Below are positions 18,228 through 26,949 of a stretch of 64,000 bases of DNA, piece by piece. Within the stretch, counting starts at the first letter, position 1. Every line of letters begins with the position of its first letter. The translations under genes were made by a program, and so were the position numbers. The notes under the pieces were generated by a model. That model was given only the letters and a program-made list of their open reading frames with translations, made no database searches and was not told the origin of the DNA. Source of the DNA: Knoellia sp031844405 (GTDB lineage Bacteria > Actinomycetota > Actinomycetes > Actinomycetales > Dermatophilaceae); the NCBI GenBank assembly GCA_031844405.1, contig JAUZVC010000001.1, positions 248,001 to 312,000 on the forward strand. The letters run 5' to 3'.

Positions 18228-21200
18228 TCAGATGCCGAGCGAGCGGCGCTGCTCCGCGAACCGGTCGAGGAGGACGGCCATGCCCCACTCGCGGGCCAGC
18301 GCCTCTCCCCGGTCGGCCGCGGCGCGCGCCGCTTCGACATCACCCGCCGTCGCGAGCGCCATCGCGAGGAAGCAGTCCACCGGCCCCTGCAGGCTCGCGG
18401 TGCCGGCCACCGCTATCCGGCCACTGAGCGGAGCCAGCCGCGACGCCACCCGTCCCGCCAGGTCGACGTCTCCGCCCGCCGTCGCCGCGATGGCCAACAG
18501 GGCGAGGTCCATCGACTCGCTCCAGTCCTCGGTCGGCAGGCTCGTCCGGCTCAGCAGCTGCTCGACCCGCTCCGTGTCGCCGGCCACTGCAGAGAGGTGC
18601 AACATCGGCGTCAGGGTGATGTCGTCGGTGGCGGTCGGGTCCGCCGCCGCCATCTGACCGGCGAGGACCGCGGCCGCAGGCGGGTCCCACGCCGCGAGCA
18701 CGTAGGCGATGCCGAACTCGATGTAGTCGCTCGCCGGGATCGACATCGTCACGCCGGTGAGCCCGCGCAGCGAGTCGGCTGCCGCGGCCGGGTCCTCACG
18801 ACTGCGCAGGACGAGGAGGTTGAGCTCGACGAAGCGCAGCGCGAACTCGACGTAGGCGAGCCGTCGCCGCCGCGCGATCGCCAGGGCCGCGCCGCTCGCG
18901 CTCTCCCACGTCGCCCGGTCTCCGGCCTCGACCGCCACGCTCGCCATCCCCGCAAGAGCAACTGCCTCAGCCGCCACGTCACCGGAGGCCCGGGCCGCCG
19001 CGACCTCCTCCTCCGACAGCGCCCGCCGGACGCCCAGCGACCGGCACCGCCACGAGGCGAGGTGCGCCGTCCGCGCCGCCCAGGCGAGCAGCGCCGGGTC
19101 CTCGAACCGCCGCGCCAGCGCCATCCCCTCGTCGACGAGCGCCTCCGCCTTGGCGTCCGACCCCGGCAGGTAGTAGAGCTGGGCCGCGAGCGCGAGCATG
19201 AGCGTGCACCGCTCCCGCGAGCCGCCCGGCTCCAACCTGGCGAGCGTGGCGCGCAGGTCGTCGACGAGCTCGTGCTCGACCACGCCGTAGTCCATCGGCG
19301 TCCACACCGAGTAGCGCGTCAGCGACGCCACCGCCTCCGCCACCCGCGCCGGGTCGTCGAGCGCGCGGGCGACGGCGACCGCCTCGACGACCGCCGCGAC
19401 GCCCTCCTGCCACATGCCCGCCCGCGCCGCGCTCTCGTTGAAGCGCAGCAGCAGGTCGAACCGCTCGTATGCCGTCCCCTGCGGATCCGCTGCCTGCGCA
19501 CCGAGCGCGGCGTGGAAGAGGTTCGCGGCCTCGACGTTGGCGAAGTCCTCGGCAGCCAGAGCGCCGGCCGCGGCGGCAGCGGGCCAGGCGCTCCCGGCAT
19601 ACAGGGGTCCGGCAGCGAGCCAGTGGTGGGCGAGGTCGAAGGCGCGCTCCGCGGCGTTGATCGCGGACGGGGGAGCGGACTCGAGGGCGCGGGCGATGCG
19701 GGCGTGGGTGCGGGCCACCCTGTTCGGCGTCGTCATCGCGAGGATCGCGTCGCGGGTCAGCGCGTGGTCGAAGGAGAGCAACCCGTGCGTGCTGTGGAGG
19801 ATGCCGGCCTCCTGCGCGGGCTCCAGCCGGTCGAGCAGCTCGTCGGGGTCGAGCTCGGAGACCCGCGCGAGCAGGAGCGGCGGGTGCTGGCGTCCGAGCG
19901 CGGCAGCGAGCAGCAGGAGGTCGCGGACCGCCTCGGGCAGGTCGGCGACCCGGTGGCGGACGACCGACTGGACGCTTTCGGGCACCTCGTCCTCGACCCG
20001 CCCGGACTGCTCGGCGAGGCGGGCCAGCTCGACGAGGAAGAAGGGGTTGCCGTCGGTCCGTGCCCGCCACGCGGCGACGACGTCGGGCTGGGCGTCAGCG
20101 CCGAGGATCGAGCCGACGAGCTCGCGCGCCTCGTCATCGGCGAGGCCGGCGAGCTCGAGGGTGGTGGCGCCGTGCCGGGCCAGGGCGGCGTCGAGCTCCG
20201 CACCCGCGGCGTCGCTCGTGGCACGTCGGCTCGCGACGACAGCCACCCGGTCGCCGGGACCGAGGCTCGCGACGACCTGGGCGAGGCAGCGCATCGTCGG
20301 GGTGTCGGCCCAGTGGAGGTCGTCGAGGACGAGGAGCAGGCCGGAGTCCTGCGCCGCCTCGCGCAGGGTGCGGGCGATGGCGTCGTGCGCGGCGAAGGAC
20401 CGCTCCGCTGTCGTGCCGTCGGTCGTGTCGCCGCTCGTGTCGCCGCGAGCTCCAGTGCCGGCATCGTGAGCGAGCTCGGGTGGCGCCGGCAGGTCGAGGC
20501 GGGCGAGGAGCTGGCGCCACGGCCAGAGCGGTGGGGCGCCCTCGTCCGCCGAGCACGTGCCGACGGCCGCGGCCATCCCACGCTCGGTCGCCTCGGCCAC
20601 GGCCCACTCGACGAGGCGCGACTTGCCAGCGCCGGCCTCACCGACGAGGCGCACCGCGGCCGGCCGACCGGCGATCGCGTCGTCGAGCAGCTGCCGGAGG
20701 ACGTCGCGCTCGCGAATCCGGCCCACGATCGGGCGCTCGTCCCCACCGAGGGGCACAGACCCGCGGGTGCCTCGACCCGGCAGCTCGAGTGGAGGATCGC
20801 CGGGACCAGGGCCCCTGCGATCCTCCACCTGAGGCTCCCGACTCGGCGAGACCGAACCGTTCGCGAGCCAGCCGCGCAGGACTGCCGGATCCTGCTGCAG
20901 GAGAGCGGTCTCGAGGTCGCGCACCTCTTGTCCCGGGTCGAGGCCGAGCTCGTCGTCGAGCACCCGTCGCAACCGCCGGATCGCGTCGAGTGCCTCGGCC
21001 TGGCGTCCGGCACGGGCCAGGGCCAGCGCGTGCAGCGCCCAGCCCCGCTCGCGCAGGGGGTCACGCGTCGTGGCCTGCTCGGTCAGGGGCAGCACCGTCG
21101 CGTGCTCCCCAAGCGCGAGGAGCCCGAGCGCGAGGTCGTCGCTCGCGGTCGTGCGCAGCCCTTCAAGACCGGTGCGTTCGGCGAGGACGTCGGGGTGGTC

Positions 21201-21752
21201 GGTGAGGTCGGCGTACGGCGTGCCGCGCCACCGGCGCAGCGCCTGCTCGAGGCCCTCGACGTGCTCCTCGACCTCGCCCCGACTCGGCCACGTCCCGTCC
21301 GGCCCGGTCGTCAGCTGCGAGGCGAGCCGGCCGAGCACCCGGTGGCGAGCCCGGACCTCGTCGGCGAACGCCGTCGCGTCGACCGCGTGGCGCGGGAGGG
21401 CAAGCCGGTAGCCCTCATCCGAGGTGACCAGCACCGTCGGCTTCGCCCGCGGCTGGAGGCCCGGTTCGAGGAGCCGTCGCAGTCCGGAGACATAGGAGTG
21501 CAGCGTGCCGTAGGCGCCGGGCGGCGCCTCGTCGCCCCACATGAGCGCGACGAGCCGGTCGGCGGACACCACCGGTCCGAGGTCGAGCGCGAGGGCGGCG
21601 AGCAGCGCGCGACGCTTGCGCGCCGCGATCTCGACGGGCCCGTCTGACCCGTGGAGCGCCGTCGCCCCGAGGACGCTCACCTGCACCGACACCCCGGTCA
21701 CGCTACTGACGCGCGTGCGCTGCTGGAGGCGGTTCGGCGCAGCCAGCGACAC
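18228..21752 (-). CDS. SARP/BTAD-type transcriptional regulator with AAA ATPase and TPR-like region
   Basis: The product is 1174 residues. A GTG at 21752 opens the frame; a GTG at 21692 is an equally plausible start, and neither has a good ribosome-binding site. The order is an OmpR-like winged helix (about residues 25-110), a bacterial transcriptional activation domain (about 120-280), and an ATPase with Walker A GEAGAGKS and Walker B LLLVLDDLHWAD. A long helical TPR-like C-terminus follows. AfsR/EmbR-type proteins of this build activate secondary metabolism or stress genes; no biosynthetic cluster is in view. It converges on the hemerythrin gene with 20 bp between stops. Confidence 0.85.
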   Translation of the reverse strand: MSLAAPNRLQQRTRVSSVTGVSVQVSVLGATALHGSDGPVEIAARKRRALLAALALDLGPVVSADRLVALMWGDEAPPGAYGTLHSYVSGLRRLLEPGLQPRAKPTVLVTSDEGYRLALPRHAVDATAFADEVRARHRVLGRLASQLTTGPDGTWPSRGEVEEHVEGLEQALRRWRGTPYADLTDHPDVLAERTGLEGLRTTASDDLALGLLALGEHATVLPLTEQATTRDPLRERGWALHALALARAGRQAEALDAIRRLRRVLDDELGLDPGQEVRDLETALLQQDPAVLRGWLANGSVSPSREPQVEDRRGPGPGDPPLELPGRGTRGSVPLGGDERPIVGRIRERDVLRQLLDDAIAGRPAAVRLVGEAGAGKSRLVEWAVAEATERGMAAAVGTCSADEGAPPLWPWRQLLARLDLPAPPELAHDAGTGARGDTSGDTTDGTTAERSFAAHDAIARTLREAAQDSGLLLVLDDLHWADTPTMRCLAQVVASLGPGDRVAVVASRRATSDAAGAELDAALARHGATTLELAGLADDEARELVGSILGADAQPDVVAAWRARTDGNPFFLVELARLAEQSGRVEDEVPESVQSVVRHRVADLPEAVRDLLLLAAALGRQHPPLLLARVSELDPDELLDRLEPAQEAGILHSTHGLLSFDHALTRDAILAMTTPNRVARTHARIARALESAPPSAINAAERAFDLAHHWLAAGPLYAGSAWPAAAAAGALAAEDFANVEAANLFHAALGAQAADPQGTAYERFDLLLRFNESAARAGMWQEGVAAVVEAVAVARALDDPARVAEAVASLTRYSVWTPMDYGVVEHELVDDLRATLARLEPGGSRERCTLMLALAAQLYYLPGSDAKAEALVDEGMALARRFEDPALLAWAARTAHLASWRCRSLGVRRALSEEEVAAARASGDVAAEAVALAGMASVAVEAGDRATWESASGAALAIARRRRLAYVEFALRFVELNLLVLRSREDPAAAADSLRGLTGVTMSIPASDYIEFGIAYVLAAWDPPAAAVLAGQMAAADPTATDDITLTPMLHLSAVAGDTERVEQLLSRTSLPTEDWSESMDLALLAIAATAGGDVDLAGRVASRLAPLSGRIAVAGTASLQGPVDCFLAMALATAGDVEAARAAADRGEALAREWGMAVLLDRFAEQRRSLGI

Positions 21753-21844
21753 TCAAGCCGGACCCAAGCCGCCGCCGGGACCGTGGTCGCATGACGAGAT
21801 CTCCCGGCCCCCGCCTTCTCCACCGCGCACCGAGCCGCTCCCGT

Positions 21845-22285
21845 ATGCCGGCCCATGCCGAGCGTGCGACCCGCGCCCGCGCTTCGGCCGCACCCGAGCG
21901 AGGCGTGCTCCTCGCCGTCGTCGCGCTCGCCGCAGTCTCCGTCGGCGGCGCGCTCGTCTCGGTCGCCGGTGGCCTCGCCGACAGCCTCTGGGACGCGATG
22001 GGTCCGACCGGCCGCCTGTCGATTCCTGTGCCGATGATGCTCGGTCAGCTCGTTGCCGCGTGGTTCGCCTCCGGTCGACGTCGCCGACCGGCCCTCGTTG
22101 CGAGCGCCCTGCTCGTCGTCGTCGCACCCGTGTGCATCGTCTCGGGCTTCTTCGACGGCGGCTACTCGGACCCGGCACGGACAGGCGCGCACACGGCATA
22201 CCAAGGGCTTCTCGTCGGCATGCTCGCCGTCGTCGGAGTCCTCGCGGCCCGGAGGGTCAGTCGGCTGCGGACGAGGCAGGGCTGA
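21845..22285 (+). CDS. Small membrane protein with four predicted transmembrane segments
   Basis: I chose the ATG at 21845 (146 residues); an in-frame ATG at 21791 exists, but the stretch after 21843 looks like a copy of a GTATGCCG-led repeat and may be partly non-coding. Four hydrophobic segments are visible (around GVLLAVVALAAVSVGGALV, SIPVPMMLGQLVAAWF, LVASALLVVVAPVCIVSGF and GLLVGMLAVVGVLAA). The family is not recognised. Its 3' end overlaps, on the opposite strand, the orphaned 3' end of the membrane-protein gene described below. Confidence 0.55.
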   Translation: MPAHAERATRARASAAPERGVLLAVVALAAVSVGGALVSVAGGLADSLWDAMGPTGRLSIPVPMMLGQLVAAWFASGRRRRPALVASALLVVVAPVCIVSGFFDGGYSDPARTGAHTAYQGLLVGMLAVVGVLAARRVSRLRTRQG

Positions 22286-22385
22286 CGTCACGACGGCGCT
22301 CGAACCAGCGCTCGAGCTCGGCCAGCGCCTCGGGGTCGAGCGCCTGCTCGGGGTCGGCCACGATGTCGCGCTGGATGCGTTCGCG
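22257..22385 (-). pseudogene. Orphan 3' end of the 23207-24130 membrane-protein gene
   Basis: Reading on the minus strand, this piece encodes the last residues of the downstream membrane protein (RERIQRDIVADPEQAL, then ALAELERWFERRR) and continues in frame to DVSPASSAAD and a TGA at 22259-22257. It has no 5' part here. The simplest reading is that this was the original 3' end before the DUF6994 cassette was inserted and supplied a replacement end. Confidence 0.7.
22294..22385. repeat. 92-bp direct repeat, left copy
   Basis: It is identical base for base to 23244-23335. It extends three more bases to the left with one mismatch (22293 A versus 23243 G). The cassette gene's stop codon lies 9 bp beyond its right edge. 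Confidence 0.95.
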
Positions 22386-22394
22386 TGTCGTCGC

Positions 22395-23129
22395 TCAAGA
22401 AGCGGGCAGACCCGCTTCAGCGGAGCGGGCAAAAGACGCGATGCGCTCGTTGCGCTGGTTGATGAACTCCATGGACCTGCCCATGTATAGGCGGTACTCG
22501 GCGCTGCTCGCGGGGAGGGCGTCACTCGCGAAATCGTCGAAGTGACTCAGCCATTTGATCGTCCCGTCGTCATTGACTAGGTCATTCAGAAGGAAATGGT
22601 CGACGTACCCTTCGAACGATCCGAAGAGCTGGAAGAACGATGCATGCCAATTCAGCGTCGGCGCCAAAGGGCTGTCCACGCCCAAGTAGTGACGGCGGAT
22701 GCATTCAAGTGTGAGATCACACCGATCTCGAATGGTCCTGAGAGTCCCGCGCTTCTGGTTGATCGACCGCTGCCACTTTCCTTCACGGTGGACCGGATAC
22801 GGAAAGATCGTGTAGGCACCCACCGTGCACCCGAGGTCGTAGAAGGCCGCTACCTCGTCTGCAGGCACTTCGTCAAGCACCCTGACGATATGGGCCGGGC
22901 GCAACCAGCCTCGGTAGGTGTTGGTGATGGCGTCGCTAGCGAACCAGAATTCGCCTCGGTCGGACTGGTGATGCAATTTCGCATCCAGATCAAAGCCAGA
23001 ACCGTCGGGAAGCGGCTTCCCCCAGAGGAACTGGTGATATCGGCGCAAGGTTGGGCTGTGGCTGTCCGGGTCCTTTCCGCCAGCATCCGAGCGAACGTCG
23101 AACGTCGTATCGATCGATGGCTCATCCAT
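22395..23129 (-). CDS. DUF6994-like protein, cargo of the repeat-flanked cassette
   Basis: The product is 244 residues from the ATG at 23129; a TTG 16 codons upstream is an alternative. It matches the family I recall as DUF6994: TTFDVRSDAGGKDPDSHSPT at the N-terminus, LRRYHQFLWGKPLPDG, CDLTLECIRRHYLG, and a C-terminal DDFASDALP then MEFINQRNERI. The function is unknown and no catalytic motif stands out. GC content and codon use are clearly lower than in both flanking genes, which fits recent acquisition. It fills nearly the whole unique part of the cassette. Confidence 0.65.
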   Translation of the reverse strand: MDEPSIDTTFDVRSDAGGKDPDSHSPTLRRYHQFLWGKPLPDGSGFDLDAKLHHQSDRGEFWFASDAITNTYRGWLRPAHIVRVLDEVPADEVAAFYDLGCTVGAYTIFPYPVHREGKWQRSINQKRGTLRTIRDRCDLTLECIRRHYLGVDSPLAPTLNWHASFFQLFGSFEGYVDHFLLNDLVNDDGTIKWLSHFDDFASDALPASSAEYRLYMGRSMEFINQRNERIASFARSAEAGLPAS

Positions 23130-23206
23130 ATGGGCGAGAGTATCGACCAGCCCCGAACATCCAGCGCGATACGACAAGACGGCCTATGCGCCGCCGACTG
23201 AGGCGT

Positions 23207-24130
23207 TCACCGGGTTGACGATGAGGGACCAGTGACAGCGCGGCGGCGCTCGAACCAGCGCTCGAGCTCGGCCAGCGCCTCGGGGTCGAGCGCCTGCTCG
23301 GGGTCGGCCACGATGTCGCGCTGGATGCGTTCGCGCGCCACGGCATACATCGGTCCGCCCATGGCGGACTGGAGGTTGCGGGCGTACCAGGGCTTGAAGT
23401 GCCGCGCACCCAGGCTCTGGAGGGCCCACGCGAGAAGCCCCGGCCTGCCCCGGCGGGCCCAGAAGCCGACCGCGAGGCTGAGGACCCACGCGACTGCCAG
23501 CGCGACGCCCATGACGCCGAGGGTGGCGGCGACCTCGTCGCTGCCGAAGTTGTCGAGGACGCTGCGCAGGTCGGCGTAGATCCTGCGGACGACGGGGTCC
23601 TGCAGGTTGAGCTGCGAGATGAAGGCCTCCGCCTCCTGCGCCCGCGTCTCCAAGTCCTCGATCGACTGGAGCGTGGGCCTGCCGGCCCAGGCCGCCTGGA
23701 CGTGCTGCGTCACCTGCGGGACGGACTCGAAGACGTTGGTGGGGCGGATGCCGAGGAGTGCGTCCTTGGCCGCGGTGACCTCGTCGTAGGTCGTGCTGAT
23801 CCGGCGGACCGTCTCGGAGCTCCGCTGGACCGCGGCGTCGAGCTGCGCGGGGTCGGGCGCGTGGTCGCGGGCGTAGTCGAGCGTGACCTGGACCTCCTCG
23901 CGGTGCTCGACGACGTAGCGCGCCTGGTGCCAGCGCTCGGTGAGGTTGGGGACCGCCAGGACCGCGTCATGGGCCTTGCCGCCCACCGTCTCCGAGCTGC
24001 TCAGCGCCACGCTGAGGGCCGCCGCCGCTCCGTAGGCCTTGAGCAAGAAGGCGACAACAGCGCCGACGACGTGGCGGGCGAGCTCCTCGGGTCGGCGGTA
24101 CAGGGGTAGGCCCTTCGCGACCGATGTCAT
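23207..24130 (-). CDS. Two-TM membrane protein whose 3' end is the cassette repeat
   Basis: The product is 307 residues, ATG at 24130. A hydrophobic segment (about residues 20-45) and a second one near residue 235 (LGVMGVALAVAWVLSLAVGF) bracket a long soluble helical loop. The family is not recognised. The last 92 bp before the final ten codons are the right copy of the direct repeat. The present C-terminus (AVTGPSSSTR) comes from the inserted DNA, whereas the ancestral tail (DVSPASSAAD) now lies about 950 bp away. Confidence 0.75.
   Translation of the reverse strand: MTSVAKGLPLYRRPEELARHVVGAVVAFLLKAYGAAAALSVALSSSETVGGKAHDAVLAVPNLTERWHQARYVVEHREEVQVTLDYARDHAPDPAQLDAAVQRSSETVRRISTTYDEVTAAKDALLGIRPTNVFESVPQVTQHVQAAWAGRPTLQSIEDLETRAQEAEAFISQLNLQDPVVRRIYADLRSVLDNFGSDEVAATLGVMGVALAVAWVLSLAVGFWARRGRPGLLAWALQSLGARHFKPWYARNLQSAMGGPMYAVARERIQRDIVADPEQALDPEALAELERWFERRRAVTGPSSSTR
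23244..23335. repeat. 92-bp direct repeat, right copy
   Basis: It is identical to 22294-22385 and encodes the C-terminal part of the membrane protein on the minus strand. The octamer CGGCATAC follows at 23341-23348, just outside the duplicated segment. Confidence 0.95.
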
Positions 24131-24352
24131 GGCGGCTCCAGGTGTCGCACGGGTGGTCCGGGGTGGAGCGTCCATCGCATCACGCCCGGCGGCCCAGCAG
24201 GCAATCAGCCACACACACGCTCCCGTTTCCGGCGAGGGACGGGGAGCGACCAGTTGCGTGCGGCCTCGGGCAGGACCTCCGGCCCTGCCGCACCTCTTCG
24301 CCCGTGAGGTGGACTGGGTCCGGACGAACCCGACCGAGAGGAGCGAACCGCC

Positions 24353-24595
24353 ATGCCCAAGAAGTCCAGGAAGTCCTGGTCCCAGCTCACCCCCACCCAG
24401 AAGCGGCTCGTCGTGCTCGGCGGCGCACTGCAGCTCACCCTTCAGGGTGCGGCACTGCGCGACCTGCGCCGACGCAGGGTCGACGAGGTCAAGGGCCCGC
24501 GGTGGGCCTGGGCCGCTGCGACCTTCGTCAACACGCTGGGCCCGTGCGCCTACTTCCTCTTCGGACGACGACGCAGCCTGCCCGCCTTCGACTGA
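24353..24595 (+). CDS. Small membrane protein, PLD-nuclease N-terminal-like
   Basis: The product is 80 residues, with GAGGAG ahead of the ATG. A basic N-terminus precedes two hydrophobic stretches (LVVLGGALQLTLQGAAL and WAAATFVNTLGPCAYFLFG) and ends in FGRRRSLPAFD. The layout resembles the PLDc_N membrane module that also occurs alone in Actinobacteria. The function is unknown. Confidence 0.65.
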   Translation: MPKKSRKSWSQLTPTQKRLVVLGGALQLTLQGAALRDLRRRRVDEVKGPRWAWAAATFVNTLGPCAYFLFGRRRSLPAFD

Positions 24596-24622
24596 CCGGC
24601 GCCTCCTCCGACACCACAAACC

Positions 24623-24916
24623 TCAGGCGTCGAGGACCTCGAGCGTCACCTCGACGTCGTCGCCGTCGTCGACGCCCTCGGCCTTGCGCACGGCCTTCTT
24701 GACCGGCAGCACATAGCTCCCGAGCTTGGTGTCGGGGAAGACCGACGTCGACCAGGTCGTGGCGCCGACGGTGACGCGAACCCGCACCGAGCCGAACCCG
24801 CGCCCGCCACCCGGAAGAGCCGCGATGTCGTCGGCCGCGTCGGTGGGCAGCGTGACGAAGAACCAGCCGCCCTGCGCGCTCCACTCCCACAGCGGCGCGG
24901 TGAACGTGAATCTCAC
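24623..24916 (-). CDS. DUF1905 domain protein
   Basis: The product is 97 residues. The DUF1905 pattern is complete: FTAPLWEWSAQGGWFFVTLP at the start, GFGSVRVRVTVGATTWSTSV, then LPVKKAVRKAEGVDDGDDVE. This small beta-barrel family is widespread and of unknown function. It converges with the preceding small membrane protein gene. Confidence 0.85.
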   Translation of the reverse strand: MRFTFTAPLWEWSAQGGWFFVTLPTDAADDIAALPGGGRGFGSVRVRVTVGATTWSTSVFPDTKLGSYVLPVKKAVRKAEGVDDGDDVEVTLEVLDA

Positions 24917-25060
24917 GCTCGCAGGCTACGCACCACCACCGTCACCCCACTGGACCCGACGAGACGCACTGGCGAACGTGTATGCGGCAGAGCCGGCTCC
25001 CCGGCATACGACATGGGCTACTAGCCTCGGAGGACGTCGAGCGAGAGGACTGCACCAGCG

Positions 25061-25510
25061 ATGAGCACCCGCGACAACGGACCCGAGCCGAACGCCTTCG
25101 ACATCGAGGCGGCGACGAAGGCGAACACGACCTACCGCACGGTGGCGTGGACCGGCCGCTACCTCCAGGTCACCCTCATGTCGATCCCCGTCGGCTCGTC
25201 GATCGGCCTCGAGGTCCACCCGGAGACCGACCAGTTCCTGCGCATCGACGCCGGCAGGGGCACCTTCCGCGTCGGCTCGAGCGAGGACGACCTCACCGAC
25301 ACCGACGTGGGCGACGGCTGGTCGATCCAGGTCCCTGCCGGACATTGGCACGACGTCGTCAACACCGGCGACGAACCGCTCCAGCTGTATGCCGTCTACG
25401 CGCCGTCGCACCACGCGCAGGGCAAGGTCCACGAGACGGCCGAGGACGCCGAACGGGACGAGGAGTCCGGTGGCGACGAGCCACCGGAGTGGACCGTCCA
25501 GCCCGGTTGA
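25061..25510 (+). CDS. Cupin domain protein
   Basis: The product is 149 residues, ATG at 25061. It has cupin motif 1 (GSSIGLEVHPETDQFLRI, with one His and Glu in the metal-ligand region) and motif 2 (VPAGHWHDVVNTGDEPLQLY). Proteins close to this length and N-terminus are often annotated as mannose-6-phosphate isomerase-like cupins. The substrate is unknown and the acidic C-terminal tail is unlikely to be catalytic. Confidence 0.85.
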   Translation: MSTRDNGPEPNAFDIEAATKANTTYRTVAWTGRYLQVTLMSIPVGSSIGLEVHPETDQFLRIDAGRGTFRVGSSEDDLTDTDVGDGWSIQVPAGHWHDVVNTGDEPLQLYAVYAPSHHAQGKVHETAEDAERDEESGGDEPPEWTVQPG

Positions 25511-25537
25511 GCTGGCTCCGAGCACGCGTGCGATGTC

Positions 25538-25587
25538 CGGATGCGCGAGCTCGTCCTCGACGCCTGATGCAGGGTCACCCCGAGAAG
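25538..25587 (+). pseudogene. Degenerate fragment of an MmcQ/YjbR gene 3' end
   Basis: A 26-bp stretch (25538-25563) is identical to 27881-27906 in the MmcQ/YjbR-like gene, and the next 24 bp remain similar. In the matching frame it reads RMRELVLDA and then meets a stop where the intact gene has Trp. No 5' part is present, so it is a relic of a duplicated or recombined copy. Confidence 0.55.
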
Positions 25588-25696
25588 GATCTGTTCCCCG
25601 GGCCGGTCGCTGACCGTGGGCTTGTGTGCCCCGACCACACTGCACCGGGCACCGAAGCAGCGCCAGACTGCCAGGACGTGCTCAAGGAGGAGCCCT

Positions 25697-26800
25697 GTGA
25701 GAACTCGTCGTCGTCCTTTCACCGTCGCGTTCGTCGCCGGCCTGGTCTCGGTGCTGGCGCTTGGGCTGCCCGCACCATCGGCCGCTGCGCCCGACGCCCT
25801 CGACACCTCCGGCGGCTCGGGCACGTCCGACACCTCCCCGGACCTCCCTCGACTGCGGATCAGCGGTCACTACGTCACCGGCATCTCCTCGGGCGGGTTC
25901 ATGGCGACCCAGCTCCAGGTCGCGCACTCGGCGACGTTCGACGGGGCGGCCGTCGTCAGCGCCGGGACCTACCACTGCGCCGACGGCAACGTCGTCGTCG
26001 CCCTCCAGGCCTGCATGGTCGACACGTTGCCGTCTCAGCTCCCGGCGTCCATCGCGTACGCCGAGAGCGCCGCGCGGAACGGCCTCATCGACCCGGTGAG
26101 CAACCTCGCGCGCCATCGCACCTGGCTGTTCCACGGGACTCGCGACGCCACCGTGATCGGCACGGTCGCGGACGAGCTCGATGCCTTCTACCGCCACTTC
26201 GGCGCCCTGCCGACCTACTCCTCCGACGTGCCGGCCGGGCACGGGTGGATCAGCCCGCTCGGGCCGGTCGCCTGTGGCGACACCGCCACCCCCTTCATCA
26301 ACGACTGCGGGTTCGACGCACAGCGGCAGATGCTCGGCACGATGCTGGGCTCGGTGTCCCCGCCCAACACCGGAGCGCGCAAGGGCTCCGTGGTGGCCTT
26401 CTCACAGGACCCCCACGCGGCGCTCCCGTCACCGGGTCGCGGTGACGTGACGCGCACCGGTGCCGCGGCCGTCGGCATGGGGCCGACGGGATACGCCTAC
26501 ATCCCCGACCAGTGCCGCAAGGGAACCTCCTGCCGCCTGCTCGTCGCGCTGCACGGCTGCCAGCAGACCGCCGGGCAGATCGGCACGACCTTCGTCGACC
26601 GCGCCTTCCTCAACGAGTACGCCGACACCAACAAGATCGTCGTCCTCTACCCGCAGGCACGGGTCGACGAGACCTTCGGCAACCCCAAGGGCTGCTGGGA
26701 CTGGTGGGGGTACCTCGGACCGAACGACGGCGACTACGCGACGCGGTCCGGACCCCAGGTCGCCACCATCATGAACATGGTGCGTGCGCTCGGCGGCTAG
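25697..26800 (+). CDS. Secreted PHB depolymerase-family esterase
   Basis: The product is 367 residues. The GTG at 25697 follows an AAGGAGGAG site. A Sec signal peptide covers about residues 1-30 (ends near PSAAA). The lipase box GISSGGF lies near residue 64, and the later LLVALHGCQQT and KGCWDWWGY segments are typical of the PHB depolymerase/esterase family. The product should be extracellular and hydrolyse polyhydroxyalkanoate or related esters. Convergent with a secreted protein gene across a strong hairpin. Confidence 0.8.
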   Translation: MRTRRRPFTVAFVAGLVSVLALGLPAPSAAAPDALDTSGGSGTSDTSPDLPRLRISGHYVTGISSGGFMATQLQVAHSATFDGAAVVSAGTYHCADGNVVVALQACMVDTLPSQLPASIAYAESAARNGLIDPVSNLARHRTWLFHGTRDATVIGTVADELDAFYRHFGALPTYSSDVPAGHGWISPLGPVACGDTATPFINDCGFDAQRQMLGTMLGSVSPPNTGARKGSVVAFSQDPHAALPSPGRGDVTRTGAAAVGMGPTGYAYIPDQCRKGTSCRLLVALHGCQQTAGQIGTTFVDRAFLNEYADTNKIVVLYPQARVDETFGNPKGCWDWWGYLGPNDGDYATRSGPQVATIMNMVRALGG

Positions 26801-26850
26801 CAGGAGGCCGTCACCGGCCACCGACGGAAGCTGAGGGCAGGCACGACCAC

Positions 26851-26892
26851 GAGGTATGCCGTCCGCCCACCACGGGGCGGACGGCATACCTC
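26851..26892. terminator. 18-bp perfect stem built from an inverted pair of the octamer
   Basis: The left arm 26851-26868 and right arm 26875-26892 pair perfectly with a 6-nt loop. Each arm contains the octamer (GTATGCCG at 26854-26861, CGGCATAC at 26882-26889). It lies between convergent genes and can terminate both. Confidence 0.8.
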
Positions 26893-26949
26893 ACCCTTCG
26901 AGGCAGTGCCCGCGCGTCAGCCTGCAGGCGCAGGATCACCTCGACGAGG

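Larger units (their letters stand above)
22294..23335. mobile_element. Putative one-gene integrated cassette flanked by 92-bp direct repeats
   Basis: Two perfect 92-bp direct copies (22294-22385 and 23244-23335) flank a single low-GC gene. The repeats are the 3' coding end of a membrane-protein gene, so the insertion leaves that gene functional while stranding its former tail. The repeat period is exactly 950 bp. No integrase, transposase, inverted repeats or IS-like ends are visible. This geometry is expected from single-crossover (Campbell-type) integration of a 950-bp circle by homologous recombination, or from site-specific integration driven in trans. Confidence 0.7.

Noticed and set aside
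18597..21647. A 1016-codon open frame opposite the SARP-type regulator gene
   Set aside because: Mirror frame created by high GC and codon bias; its translation is Arg/Gly/Val-rich low-complexity with no family motif, whereas the minus strand encodes clear SARP/ATPase motifs.
22294..23335. Insertion sequence or integron cassette
   Set aside because: No transposase or integrase, no terminal inverted repeats and no attC-like hairpin; the 92-bp repeats are copied host coding sequence.
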